From: Syncephalis plumigaleata
Taxonomy: Eukaryota; Zoopagomycota; Zoopagomycetes; Zoopagales; Piptocephalidaceae
Reading direction: 5' to 3'
Assembly: GCA_025201365.1 (NCBI GenBank)
Contig: JAIXMF010000001.1
Coordinates: 2,480,001 to 2,544,000, forward strand
DNA length: 64,000 nt
Under the pieces are notes generated by a model. That model saw only the letters and a program-made list of their open reading frames with translations. It was not told the origin of the DNA and made no database searches. Positions 41,101-52,608 of this stretch are shown piece after piece. Numbering within the stretch: position 1 is the stretch's first letter; every line of letters starts with the position of its first letter. Both the position numbers and the translations under genes were made by a program.

Positions 41101-43318
41101 GGGTAAATCATCCACGGCATCGACAGTAGTTGCTTGGGGGTCAGCCGATGAACATACATGGACACCACAAGGCTCCATTTATAATAGCCCAGCTGTATCA
41201 CCATCAGTATCTACTCGGGAATCATTCTACCACCGATGCCTGATACTTCACTATCCAGTGAACGAAATGATTCGATGATGGGTCGCATTAGAACATCGGC
41301 TCGTACATTATGGCGTCGTTCCACTACTTCATCAGTTGATTTCATACGAACGGAAGATTCATCACCCTACGATGATGCTACTGTTAGTACAACAACAACG
41401 CAAACGGCAGCTGCAGCTATTATGGCCGCTGCTACTGCATCACGTGAGAATACTCACATCATCAGCAACAACCAGCGTCGATCCCGTACACGATTAAATC
41501 GACGAGCAACCACTCATATACCCTCGCCATTAACTTCTAGTCCATCTCATTCCCTCGCATTATCTGAACAAAATGCTCATGCCATACTATCACCGCCATT
41601 CATGAATCCTAGGGTGCGTACATCCATCAGCGCGTATGATCTGGCTCGTTCATCATCCTCACCAATGGAAAAGGATAAGCTGGTCGATTCTATGGCGAAT
41701 GATGTGCATCACTTCCATCATCATCATCATTATCATCCTATCTACCTCGTAATAGTAGTAATAGAGCTATCACTGACTCTGCAGCAACTGCGGCAATTCT
41801 ATCGGCTACATCACGACCTGGTGGTACTTACCAACGCGACGAAGCATTCTGTACCACGGGCCAAACAGGACACACCACCATTGCGACAGTTGCACGATCG
41901 AGCCATGACACTATTACAGAAGTTGAAGAACGCTGAACCACGCGCGTTGAACCGACAATTAAGCGTGCCTATGACGCTGAGGAATTGGTCAATCGAGCGA
42001 GTTCCGTGCTTAACAATGTACTGGATGATGTACATACACTGCCCGATCGATTTACATGGTTACTCTACGAGAAATCAAGTGCAACTACAGATACAACGGC
42101 AACAACGCAACAGCTACACTACGGCAAACAACAACCAAGAAGTGCCATTGTCGTCAAATGGTCATACGGTGAATGATCACAACGACAGGATTAAAGACCT
42201 CGATGGCGTGCCATTCGTGACCACGTTAGGTGACTTTATTGCCGTTGTTGATCTAGTAGCACGATTACTTGAAGAGGCCGTTGAGCTACAACATACACTA
42301 AATTCCATGACTCTATCCTACGTACAAACGGTGGAGGAACGAAGTCGTGAAGCCGTAGGCGCCGATTATATCGGGGATGCGTTGCATGAAGTTTGGCAGG
42401 TGCGAGGCTCAACGGGAATGGCTAGCGGTGAAGAGGATGAGGCGGCGATAGCAGCAGTAGCAGCGGCGGCTGTAACATTAGATGGTAGAGGGAGAGCGTA
42501 TAACCTTGCAGTACGTGTCATAAGGCAAAAGCGATATAAATGCGTGATATATATATATATATGAGAAAGGGAATGGAATAGAAAGAATGCCATCATTAAA
42601 AGAATGATGAGGAGGGAAAGGCGATGAGGATGCTCAATAATGGGCTATCAATAACATTATACTAACAAATGATATTGCTCTATTTATTATTATTATTATC
42701 TTATAGCGTATTAGGCAAAGTGACAGGACAAGAGCTCATGTTTATCAAACGATGCCACATCGACGAGGTGCATCTACGATTAGACCGGGCACCTGGGCAG
42801 ACTGGGCTCGACAACAATTTGGTGGCCTACGTCGACAACAAATGAGACAAGGTAACACGATATCGCCACAACGTGGTACCATTTCCGATGATGTTACGAA
42901 TGGTGCCTATGGACGACGACGACCACGTCTAATCACATTTCAGCAACAGCAACAGCAACAGCAGCAATCGGCATCTTCATCGAATACAACTACTCAACTG
43001 AATGAAGGCACTACTTCATCATCTACTAGTGCGAATACGAATGCGAATAATAATACATCAATACCACCTGCACCTATTCTTACGGCTCGTGATGTATTAT
43101 TAAATAGAGCAGAATGGTTATCAAGTAGTGACGCTGATGCCAACAACACTGCGAGTAATAATCGCGCACAGGAAGATGGTAATCATCATTCCACCACGCA
43201 TGCTCGATTACGACAGCGGCGAGAAACAATTGCTATAGCAGAACAATTCGCTTCTACACAACGTACATCATGGTGGTGGCCACAACCCTTGGCGCTTATT
43301 TCATCGGGGCAGCAATAG
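35121..43318 (+). CDS. Large Ser/Thr-rich protein with central coiled coil, function unrecognised
   Basis: Read exons: 35121-35606, 36394-37978, 38051-38253, 38320-38415, 38479-38566, 38642-38771, 38830-40025, 40841-42510, 42707-43318. The first and the seventh introns are unusually long here (787 and 815 bp); introns at 38,254 and 38,772 use GC donors (GCAAGT). The N-terminal half is Ser/Thr/Arg-rich (36,850-37,600), with a CCCHRSDC patch and WRVWLNSINARDEDLRVVA just before the coil. The coiled coil (38,051-38,990) is heptad-rich (KIHELQERCRQDEERIAELI; LLSVIGDITARNAELRSSLE; DSREEAAQLREQI). The C-terminal part has acidic/Asn runs and a further helical segment (LGDFIAVVDLVARLLEEAVE). Frame changes are needed at many places (near 35,535, 36,600-36,850, 38,755, 38,947, 41,260, 41,950, 42,150). 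It may be a cytoskeletal or polarity scaffold, but I do not recognise a named family. Confidence 0.6.
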
Positions 43319-43488
43319 CAATGACGGTAATGCAGCACCAAATAACTCCATAAACAATAGTCATGTAACAACTTAATAATGCTGTAATTGGTATTATTAA
43401 CAGTAACAGTAGCTGAAATAGTAGCAGTCGTAGTAGTATCATTATCATTATAAGTCTATATGACTTTGCATTATTATTATTATTATTA

Positions 43489-43552
43489 CAGGGTTTTTCC
43501 AGCCGATTAGTGCACTTCTCCTTTAATTTTTGCTGTTTATTAATAAATGTGT
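43489..43552 (+). repeat. Diverged left-end fragment of a Fanzor-transposon relative
   Basis: After TA it reads CAGGGTTTTTCC, and further in CTCCTTTAATTTTTGCTG and TTTATTAATAAAT. The left end of the 4.4-kb element (28,030-28,085) has the same order with CAGTGTTTTCC, ATCCTTTAACATTTGCTG and TTTATTAATAAAT. The middle of the repeat differs, so it is a related subfamily. No matching right end was found in the window, so only an end fragment is claimed. Confidence 0.65.
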
Positions 43553-43563
43553 AGAATTTTGTA

Positions 43564-43735
43564 TTTGTTTGTATTCTATAAGCATATGTGCTCATTCGCT
43601 CTATTCACTCCTACTGCTATCCATACTACTTGTTCCTCTGCTTCTATTCTCATTCAGCCAATAAACACCATATCAACCTCATACATATCGCTGTATTCTC
43701 TACGCTCTATTGAACATACTCTGCTTTCAACTAAT
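43564..43735 (+). repeat. Inverted repeat arm A flanking kinase-like gene 4
   Basis: About 172 bp that is nearly identical, in reverse complement, to 46,371-46,542; I count one small indel and a handful of mismatches by eye. It begins TTTGTTTGTATTCTATAAGC and ends in GCTTTCAAC. Similarity stops abruptly at both borders. Confidence 0.85.
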
Positions 43736-44114
43736 ATAGCTATGCCAGTAAGCAAGCATTCACCATTCATAATTATCAGTTAGCATCAGTCATTCTGTAT
43801 AGTCATTGTATATCTAATTGTATACACTAGCCAAGTCCATTGCTGGCTATACTCCTAATGACGAGCACATCATATTGCAGCAGTACATTTAAAGCTATAA
43901 TAATATTGTATCGAATAGTGAATATGTTTTATTGATGATGAAATCATTAAATCATACAGCGATATCAGCAGTTGTATGGTCATGCTGTGCGAGTGTCATC
44001 ACATTCTCATTGCCTATATGATTACTAATTGATTCAATGGCATATTAGCATTTTAGTATAATGAATCAGTTATTGCTCGGTACTTACCGTCTACTAATAG
44101 TGTTCCAATTATAC

Positions 44115-45401
44115 CTATAAAGTGCGCGGTGGTAGTCCTTTCAATGCTCGCATAGGAGAGGAGCAGGGATATCGGTCGAATATTAATGTGGAGTGCGCTT
44201 TAAGGAGATAAAGCATTGAAGGAATGACTGGCTTTACATCAGGTAATGGTGGTGATAAACCAGGTACGCTTTGCTTTAGGCCAATAGCAATTAGGTATTC
44301 GTTAAAATCGTTTAACCACGCCACAGCGACTGACTCGGAAAGCACATAGCCTTCCTTAAAAAATTCTTTACTACCGTCGAGGTAAACAAAAAAATAAAAA
44401 AAGGCTGTTACCATAGTCTTAAAATAATTACAGGTTGGGGATCTTTGATTTGGATTCGGTAACAAGTATTCGTTATTGTTCGGGTTTATACGAGTCCAGA
44501 CATCCTTTTCAAATGTGTCTATTGAGTCAAAATCTATAATTTTAACAATTGGTGTACCACCAGTTGGATTTTTCTCTAGCATGATATCTATATTCCATTG
44601 TTAGCATATTTCATAAATATAAATGCTTGCTTACTTCTCGGAGCTACATCTTTATGAAGAATACCGGCATTGTAAATATAAAGCAAACCTACAAAGCAAT
44701 TAGTAATCACGTTATATAAATGACCATGATGCTTACCTTGAGTAACTTGGGGTAGTATCTTAGCAATAAGAATAAACGCTTGAATAGGGGTGTATTCTTT
44801 GAGGTAGTCTACTAGGGACACTCCATCAATGAAGCTGTAAAGATAACATACATACAGTTGATCGAAATCAGCCAAGTCAATATCCACCGGACCGTTCCTA
44901 GTAAAGCCAAATCGATGCAAGGGATTCATGACATTTTGCTGACCTGCTGCGTAATCCTTTGACAACCTCCCTTCTTTCAATTCCGTTTTCATTATATCCA
45001 ATGCCTATTTTACATCATATGATGAGTGAGGTTATTTGAATAATAGATTGATATACTCACTTTAAATGCATCTACTTCATTAGATGCCTTGTCGCATTTC
45101 ATAAAGGCATCGTGGTGATGCCAATTTACCCGAGCAAAGCTAAGCTCTTTACCATCTCCACCGCCCCAGCGTACATTCGTCAGTTTAAGATTGCCTTGGT
45201 ATTTATCGACGTATTCCTTGGTAAACGTAGATTTGATTGGACGACCTATAAGCAGGTTAGCAGACGTCGGATAAGACTACGTATGAATAACTTGCCTTCT
45301 TGGAAAATACCACCTCCAAATGAGTGAGCACTCGGTAGCTGGAATAACAGTGCTAGAGCACAAATGCTAATAGTCAATGCAGAATGTGAAGTTACTCGCA
45401 T
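44115..45401 (-). CDS. Secreted protein-kinase-like protein 4
   Basis: Exons (minus) 45296-45401, 45061-45245, 44737-45004, 44635-44688, 44115-44587 join in one frame of 361 residues with no correction. Signal peptide: LTISICALALLFQLPSAHS, with likely cleavage before FGGG. Kinase features: AFMKCDKASNEVDAF (ATP-site Lys and helix-C Glu), catalytic loop HKDVAPRN (HRD as HKD, Asp and Asn kept) in a 54-nt exon, and KIIDFDS (DFD in place of DFG). The C-lobe is divergent (TCNYFKTMVTAFFYFFVY). Intron 1 (45,246-45,295, 50 bp) uses a GC donor. The same exon plan, including the 54-nt exon, links it to the three tandem genes at 14.8-20.1 kb although sequence identity is low. It is enclosed by the inverted repeat 43,564-43,735 / 46,371-46,542. 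Confidence 0.78.
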
Positions 45402-45530
45402 ATTGTTCGTTACAGCCTAAGAGCAAAGAAGTGAATGTGCTTATGTTGTGCGTGTAAATGAGAAGAGGATAGTAAGCTATCGACTTGCTCACGGCAAATG
45501 GCTGCTCATTTATAGGTGAGTAATCGATGG

Positions 45531-45900
45531 TTACGGTATTGAAGTGTTTTCAAAACCTAGTATCAAATAAACAAACCATGGAACCGTTCGCCATGTGTAA
45601 TTTCGAATGATAGATATTAGATGGCATTTACGGTACTCATTTAAAGCTGTAACTCTGTTACAACTAACGTGGATGAATACAGAATAGTGTGTTGGAATGT
45701 CTTTCAAACGTAGTATCACATGAACGAACCATGGACCCGTTCGCCATGTGTAGTAGCTAATTATAGACATTGAATGACATTAGGGTACTGACTTTATTGC
45801 AAGCCAGCATGGATGATGGCCATAATAGATCTTGAATGCTATTAGGGTCCTGATTATATTGCGACTAACGTGAATAAAATCCATAATAGTGTATTGAATT
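45531..45900. repeat. Degenerate tandem repeat
   Basis: A block with AAACAAACCATGGAACCGTTC and CGCCATGTGTA at about 45,568-45,602 recurs with changes at about 45,722-45,755 (GAACGAACCATGGACCCGTT, CGCCATGTGTA). Between and after these, ACTAACGTG(G/A)AT and ATAGTGTRTTG-type segments recur at about 45,663 and 45,863. Copies are about 150-200 bp apart and clearly diverged. Confidence 0.6.
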
Positions 45901-46370
45901 CAGCTGCAATGAAACATGCATGATTGATGTGAAATGGAAACGCAATGGAATTCGATTTAGTTTCAACAATAGCACGATCACATGATGCATTGGTATGCAA
46001 CTAGTTAACATTAGAGCATTCGAGATAATAGACAAGTCATTGAATACACTCCAACTATGATGGCAATGACCATTAAACCATGTTTCTACTTGTAAGCCAC
46101 GCTGTCATTCAGTTATAGGTCATGATTCAAGTATTAGGTAGTAATGTGTATCCATGTCAATGCACGCACGATCACGTCAGATGATCAGTATCTATTGTGT
46201 TGTTCGATGATTTGCTATACAATTCATTACAATGACTACAGGTAAATATACATCCATTGATATTAATGCATAATCAGTGAGTGTATGAGTGATATATTCT
46301 AGTTGACTGCATACTGCTGATAACTGAATAAGAATGATAGGAATAGCAGTAGTAGTAGTAGCTAGTTGTA

Positions 46371-46542
46371 TTGGTTGAAAGCAAAGTATGTTCAATAGAG
46401 CGTAGAGAATACAGCGATATGTATGAAGTTGATATGGTGTTTATTGGCTGAATGAGAATAGAAGCAGAGGAACAAGTAGTATGGATAGCAGTAGGAGTGA
46501 ATAGACGAATGAGCACATATGCTTATAGAATACAAACAAAAC
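46371..46542 (-). repeat. Inverted repeat arm B flanking kinase-like gene 4
   Basis: Reverse complement of 43,564-43,735 with very few differences. The arms are 2.6 kb apart and enclose the kinase-like gene with its flanks. Sequence outside the arms is unrelated. Confidence 0.85.
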
Positions 46543-47077
46543 AAACAAACAAACAGAGTTGACAGAACAAGAAAGAGGAGCAGTAGCAGCAGCTAGTGAA
46601 TAGAATGAATACCGCGTATACATCACTTACCGTGTAGATACAAATAAACAATAGAGATACGAGTGTATGAATAGAGTAGTAGACGAGTAAACGAACGAGC
46701 TATCAGTACAAGCAACAAGCAGTGCTGTCAATAAACTATTAGAAGCAGTGTTCGTTGTGAGCGATATTAACCAAACAATATGCTTTAGCAAGTGGTATAC
46801 TACCGGGGAAGCTATAGCAGTACATTCCTGGTCGACTAACCTGCATGTATGCATATAAAGCTACTCCTAGTAGTCAATACAGACTGATGACGATACGAAT
46901 ACAGACTGTAAGCAAACAGTGTGAGTATTCCATAGGAGCATACAGTGATAGAATACGGGTAAATGGTACGGATCTGACGAGAGTGCAGTATCGTAGTTTG
47001 ATAAACAAGGGAGAGGGTCAACAAGTAGCAGTAATATCGTGCACAAGTACAAGCACCAGACTAGAATACAAATAAAC

Positions 47078-47235
47078 AGTGTAGCCTTATCGTGTACAAG
47101 TGTTATAGAGTGGAGGACAAACACAGCGGAATAAAGTGCGTATAACGTGTAATTGCAGTGGCTGTCCGTAGAAAAGCCTCACAAGCTGCAAAGAAGTAAA
47201 GGCAATAGAGAAAACGAATATAACGCGTAAACGTA
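47078..47235 (+). repeat. Diverged dispersed repeat, copy 1
   Basis: Reads along with 50,915-51,075: CGTGTACAAGTG / CGTGCACAAGTG, GGAATAAAGTG / AGAATAAAGTG, CGTAGAAAAGC in both, GCAAAGAAGTAAAGGCAATAG / ACAAAGAGGTAAGGACAATAG. It is a direct repeat, moderately diverged, about 3.8 kb apart. Confidence 0.65.
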
Positions 47236-47528
47236 TGACGTGGCGTTGACCTATTGCTAGAGCAGCAGCAGTAACAATAGGAATAGGAATATACGAATAG
47301 TGAAGGTGACCGAGAACAACAAACGAGTAATGAGAAGAGGAGTACAGGTATGGGAGTGTATTCAGGTAAGAGACGTGTAGCGTTAGCGTAGCGAAGAGCA
47401 GATGGAGAGTGGCTAACGGGGAAAGACGGGTAGAGATGGAAGAGTAAGCAAAAGAATCAAGGGAAGCAGGAATGATGATTGGCAACCAAATAGTGAGAGG
47501 AATAAAGAAGTAACGCGTAAACAAACAA

Positions 47529-48133
47529 GTGGTTAGCGAGTGTGTGAGTGAACATATCCACCTCCTACGAGTGTCACGGTGATAGATACGCGGTTGACGA
47601 GTGAACTAGTCAGCTAGTCAGCTAGTAAACAAACAAGTGGTTAGCGAGTGTGTGAGTGAACATATCCACCTCCTACGAGTGTCACGGTGATAGATACGCG
47701 GTTGACGAGTGAACCAGTCAGCTAGTCAGTTAGTAAACAAACAAGTGGTTAGCGCGTGTATGAGTGAACATATCCACTTCCTACGAGTGTCACGGTGATA
47801 GATACGCGGTTGACGAGTGAACCAGTCAGCTAGTCAGTTAGTAAACAAACAAGTGGTTAGCGCGTGTATGAGTGAACATATCCACTTCCTACGAGTGTCA
47901 CGGTGATAGATACGCGGTTGACGAGTGAACTAGTCAGCTAGTCAGCTAGTAAACAAACAAGCAGGTTAGCGAGTGTATGAGTGAACATATCCACCTCCTA
48001 CGAGTGTCGCGGTGATAGATACGCGGTTGACGAGTGAACTAGTCAGCTAGTCAGCTAGTAAATAAACAAGCAGGTTAGCGAGTGTGTGAGTGAACATATC
48101 CACCTCCTACGAGTGTCGCGGTGATAGATACGC
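47529..48133 (+). repeat. 108-bp minisatellite, about 5.6 copies
   Basis: The unit contains GTGGTTAGCG, GAGTGAACATATCCACCTCC, TACGAGTGTC, GTGATAGATACGCGGTTGAC and CAGCTAGTCAGCTAGTAAAC. Copies begin at 47,529, 47,637, 47,745, 47,853, 47,961 (109 bp) and 48,070 (partial, fading after about 48,133). Copies differ only by a few substitutions, mostly shared between neighbouring copies. A degenerate further relative appears around 48,215-48,265 (ATATCAGCCAATTAAGAGTG, GTGATAAATACGCG). Confidence 0.93.
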
Positions 48134-49209
48134 TGATAACAAATGAACAAGTGAACGAATGAGCGAGTAAACGAGTAACGCATAAGCAATAAACGGGTGT
48201 GCTGACAAGTGTGTTAGTGTGCATATCAGCCAATTAAGAGTGGTACGGTGATAAATACGCGAATAACGAGTGAGCGAGGAGATCGAGCAGGAAACAAGTA
48301 TAGTGAATAAGAGGAATAAATAAAGCACGCAACAACTAGAGCGTGCAAGAGGAGTGAGCTCAAGCGAAAGAAGTGAGTAAAAGGACAAGAGCGAGCGAGA
48401 GGAATGAGTGAAGCGCACGAGAAACGAGCATAGTGAGTAGATCGTATAAGGGAGCGAGTAGAACACGAGAGAAAGGAGAGTAAAGCACGCCGCGAACGAG
48501 TAGATCGAGCAAGAGGAGTGGATATAGTGACAAGATGGAGCGAGATGAGTGTGTATAGTGACGAGATGAAGAGAGAGGAGTGAGTATAGTAAGTATAAAG
48601 AACAAGATCGAGTGAGAGAAGTGAGTAGAACGCACGATGAAAGAATAGAACGCGAGAGAATAGTGACGAGATGAAGAGAGAAGTGATGAGATTGAGCGAG
48701 AGGAATGTGAGTATAGTGACAAGATTATGCAAGGAATGAGTAGAGCGAGTGAGAGAGAGAATGAGTGTAATGAATATAACATGCGAGGAAGGAGCGGGAT
48801 TAGTAAAGAAAGAGTATAACAACATTGAATGAATGCAATAATGTATAATAATCGAGTAACAAAGCTACAGCATTGTAATGGGGAACATGGTGGTATTAAT
48901 GAAACAATATAGGAAGCATACTAGAGGAGGTAGCGACATGGGAGCCATGTGTATAGTGAACATGTCAATTACACTCGCCGATTTTCATGACATGGGTAAT
49001 GAAGCGAGAACACTACAAGTGCATTCATTCAATCATATTGAAATGAGGAACATGGTGGTATGTGTTGTATTATTATTGAAGGGATATAGAAGGAGGTATA
49101 GTCATGAAGGCTAGAGTGTATGGTCATCGGCATGCATATGTCTCAGTATTGAAACAATAATGAATGTTGTCATGATCACCATGGCTATACCTATAGACCC
49201 ATTAATGTG

Positions 49210-50650
49210 AGCCATTGTTATTAATAAATGTTGATAAAGGTCAGTTAGCTTACTAATACCCATCAGATTGCTTTGTTGTCTCTTGCTAATAGTATAGCCA
49301 TGACTACATGCTAATAAAAGCTAATAGGCCAATGGGGGACCATTGCGACTCATGGAGGATCAGGTCATTTTTCTGGTTAATAAAAGTTAACAAATTACTA
49401 ATAAAAAGTTAATGAATTTATTAATAAAAGTTAATAGCTATTTGGGCTCTTCTGCGGCTCTTCTGCGGCTCTTGAGGGACCGGACCCATGTCTGGCTAGT
49501 AAAAGCTAATGAATTACTAATAAAAAGTTAATAAAATGACTAATAAAAGTTAACAAACTTATTAATAAAGTTAATAGCCCATTGGGGCCCTTGGAGAATC
49601 AGGTCATTTTTCTGGTATATCCATTTTTCTCGCTCAATTCTGGTCTTCTGGAGGTAGTATTGCGTCTATTGAAGTCAGAAGGCCCGTCCGGACCAGAATA
49701 TGCCACTACCATTGAGAAATAACGCCATTTGAGCAAAATGAAAAGGACCGGACGACAAAATAACACGATTTGTATGGGAGAAATAGACTATTTGCGATTT
49801 ATTGCCTGGAAATGCATCGATTGTAGCCGACTCGCATATCAATCAACTTGCTATTGCCGTCTGGACATGCGAAATGCACTATTTGTGCATGTTTTCAAGT
49901 GCGTTATGGCAATAGCATTGGATAACACGGTATTATAGGGAAACTACCATACAAATTCAAGAATCACGGCGATTTCCGCGGCTTTACTCGCCATACTACT
50001 AAGCAACGCTGGGTTTAGCGAATAAGTAAACTTGTGCACACTGTGTTACCCAGTAGAATGGTAGCATCCGCATGCCGATCTGATGGATATCGGGGAGGAA
50101 AACATGGATAGTGGAAAGCACAGCCAAATCAAGAATCACGACAACTATCGGCGTTTTACTCGCTCTATTTGTCATTTATTTAGGCAACAGGCACATATTC
50201 TGGTCCGGAAAAGCGAGATACGTTGAATGAGCGCATAAACAGTGAGATTGGACCACAACAACGATAGTTAATGGGGGAAAGTAAAGCGCCATACAAATAG
50301 CAATGTGACTGCGTTTCTATTAATAGCTATATAGGGTTAGGGCTAGGGCTGTTAATAATGGGGGATAAATGTTAATAAATTTGTTAACTTTTTGTTAACT
50401 TTTACTAATGGGTTCATTAGTAATATTTTGTTAGTTTTAAACTGGCAATTTGTTAACTGTTAACTTTTATTAATAGATTTGTTAACTTTTATTAATATCT
50501 TCATTAGTAACTTTTTGCTAGTTTTAAGCTGTTAACCCTTGTTAATTTTACTAAGGGCTATATTAGTAATTTATTAACACTTTATTAATACCGTACTAAT
50601 GGCCAATTAGTAGGTGTACTAATAGCTTTATTGCTTTTTATTAATAAACG
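49210..50650. repeat. Fold-back-like AT-rich inverted structure with unique core
   Basis: Left arm 49,210-49,600 repeats TAATAAAAGTTAAT-type words; right arm 50,350-50,650 carries the reverse complement type (GTTAACTTTTATTAAT). The core of about 730 bp between them is more GC-rich and different from its surroundings. Within the core, TCCGGACCAGAATATG at 49,687-49,702 has a perfect inverted copy at 50,194-50,209, and TCAAGAATCACG recurs directly at about 49,959 and 50,130, each followed by a TTTACTCGC word. Function unknown; a fold-back-type mobile element is one reading. Confidence 0.6.
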
Positions 50651-50914
50651 GCTTATACGAGTGTAATGAGCATAGAAAAGTAAACAAACGGAACTTACTT
50701 GAAGCGTACACAGTATGCAAAACAGCATACAGAATAGCGTTAGACGCGCAAGCAACACCCGTAGCTAGTACACAGTAGAAATCTAATAAACAGACGGCAG
50801 CATACATTGCAATACAAAGAGTAGCAGATGAGCACTATTAACGTACAAAGAAATAAACGCGCGAGTGGATCATGACGCAATGACAGCTGTAAGACACTCG
50901 CGAGAACAGCACGG

Positions 50915-51075
50915 TAGTCTTGTCGTGCACAAGTGCTACAGGCTGAAGAGGAGGTGATTACAGCAGAATAAAGTGAGTATGAACGCGTGATCGTAGTGAG
51001 CGTGCGTAGAAAAGCACCGCAAACAACAAAGAGGTAAGGACAATAGGCAGGATGAATAGAACGCGTAGATGACGA
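50915..51075 (+). repeat. Diverged dispersed repeat, copy 2
   Basis: Partner of 47,078-47,235 in the same orientation, with the matching words given there. It is followed by AT-rich sequence up to the Rpc31 gene. Confidence 0.65.
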
Positions 51076-51591
51076 CACAAACTACCGTTAGATCAACCGA
51101 CAACAACAAGAAAGAGTGGTGAACAGCAAACGCGGGTAAAACATAAACAAGCGAGAGAAAAAAAGGAAGATGTTTGCAAATCCTGCACTAATAAATTATT
51201 TGCTATTTATCGAGTGTTCATTGCCAATGCCGATACATTATAGATGTTCATATCCATTAATTTACTTAGCAATTCATTAGTTAATAATTAATAATAACAT
51301 AATTATAGGCAATAATCGCGTCTATCCTCATTAGCCGTAATAGATTCATGAATTCTGTATGCTTACTAACTTGATTTCTTATACCAGTCGAGCTTTCATT
51401 AATATAGCTCTTTTTACTGGAACATCATAAATAGGGTGACATTCCCCGGCGAGCATCACCAACTATTGATTATTATATTCCTGTATTCATTTTATTCAAA
51501 TTTATTCTAAAATTGATGATACTATTCTGTATTGATCGTTGTACAGTGAAGCAACTAGAATCCCATTGCTTATGCAATATATATACTCCAT

Positions 51592-52608
51592 CTAAAAGGT
51601 ACCTCCATCCAAATCTATAATAGTTGAATGTTAGTTATTACATATACATACACATACACATATATATATCATTACCTTCATCATCACCGCCTTCATCACC
51701 TTCACCATTATCAAAGTATTGCTGCGCATAGTAATCGTCGTCTTCGTCCTCGTATTCGGCGTCAACAGCACCGTCATCTTCGTCATCGTCTCCATCTTGA
51801 CGTCCACCCTTTGCATTACCGCCTTCCTTGTCCTCTTCTTCTTCATCTCCTTCCTGTTATTCAGTCGAAATCAATACAAATGACAAATTGCAGTCAAATT
51901 ACTCATCAACTAACTCACCTTGTCATCCTCCAGCGCTTGTTGTTCAATTCGTTCAAATGTCGTTGCCAGATCCATGTCTATCTTTCTTTGTACTAATATC
52001 CAACGCGTATTATTAACATGAAATGAATACCGCTTACGTCAAACTTGCCATTTCCTTTCTTGGTAGGATCCAGTATTCGATGCAATTCATCTGGGAAGAA
52101 GTTCAAGTCTATCCAGCTATTAGAATGACACTAATTATCGAGTAGATCATCTAGACTAATTACCGGTTAGAATGGTTCGTAATTTCGGTCGATGTTGATT
52201 CGTAGTCAAATACTTGTCCGAGTATCGTTCAATATCTTATTAACAATATTAGTTGATTGTATCGATCAACTACGCGATTCATCACTCTATTAAATACCTT
52301 TAGACGGCGGTGGTACTGTGAGATAAAACGCGCTATTACGTAAAACTTCCATAAGCTTATCCTGCTGTTGTAGTATGGCCTCCTCTTCACTCGTGAGTTT
52401 ACGCGGTATAGGTAGTGTGATTTCCTGAACAGTTCGTTAACTACTATTGTTTTACAATATAATGTTGAATCTATCCTACCGGAAATGTTGCCACTGGCTC
52501 GGTTGGAAACAAGAAACCCTTGTATTTCACTTTGTAAACCTGAAAAGCCATAGCACCACGACCTGCACCGCCACCGCCACCACGTCCTCTACCTCTTCCA
52601 CGCGACAT
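51592..52608 (-). CDS. RNA polymerase III subunit Rpc31/RPC7 homologue
   Basis: Read exons (minus): 52480-52608, 52298-52424, 52164-52235, 52038-52116, 51919-51981, 51676-51853, 51592-51614; about 223 residues. The N-terminus is MSRGRGRGRGGGGGAGRG, as expected for the Gly/Arg-rich start of RPC7-type proteins. The middle has LPIPRKLTSEEEAILQQQ, FYLTVPPPSKDIERYSDKYL (compare the ETPEERQDIERYSKRY block recalled from human POLR3G) and WIDLNFFPDELHRILDPTKK. The C-terminus is the typical acidic tail, ending YYAQQYFDNGEGDE and DLDGGTF. Rpc31 is part of the Pol III-specific trimer that helps initiation at tRNA and 5S genes. A single missing base is implied at the exon 3/4 boundary, because the summed exon length is one short of a multiple of three. 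It is divergent from the PPR gene. Confidence 0.8.

Larger units (their letters stand above)
43319..44114. other. Repeat-bearing gap between the coiled-coil gene and kinase-like gene 4
   Basis: Holds a transposon-end-like sequence from 43,489, then one arm (43,564-43,735) of an inverted repeat whose partner is at 46,371-46,542, then about 380 bp of AT-rich DNA with nothing recognisable. No gene is supported. Confidence 0.55.
45402..51591. other. 6-kb repeat-rich region without supported genes
   Basis: Contains, in order: diverged repeats of about 80-160 bp (45,520-45,900), the second inverted-repeat arm (46,371-46,542), purine-rich DNA (46,540-47,520), a 108-bp minisatellite (47,529-48,133), more purine-rich GAGCGAG/GAGTGA-type DNA (48,130-48,800), a pair of related segments (about 47,078-47,235 and 50,915-51,075), and an AT-rich fold-back-like structure (49,210-50,650). 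Open frames on the minus strand at 46.2-48.8 kb and 50.7-51.1 kb are pyrimidine-rich Ser/Leu/Tyr translations of purine-rich DNA and show no domain. The region reads as old mobile-element debris. Confidence 0.6.

Noticed and set aside
43489-46542. Kinase-like gene 4 as cargo of a complete Fanzor-type transposon
   Set aside because: Only one transposon-like end was found; the right border has no matching terminal repeat.
47529-48133. CRISPR-like array
   Set aside because: The whole 108-bp unit repeats with no unique spacers, so it is a minisatellite in a eukaryotic genome.
48226-48825. 199-residue minus-strand open frame
   Set aside because: Ser/Leu/Arg-rich translation of purine-rich repeat DNA (GAGCGAG-type); overlapping frames are open too, as expected for such DNA.
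50334-50348. Telomere-like TTAGGG words
   Set aside because: Only about two imperfect units; too short to claim an interstitial telomere.
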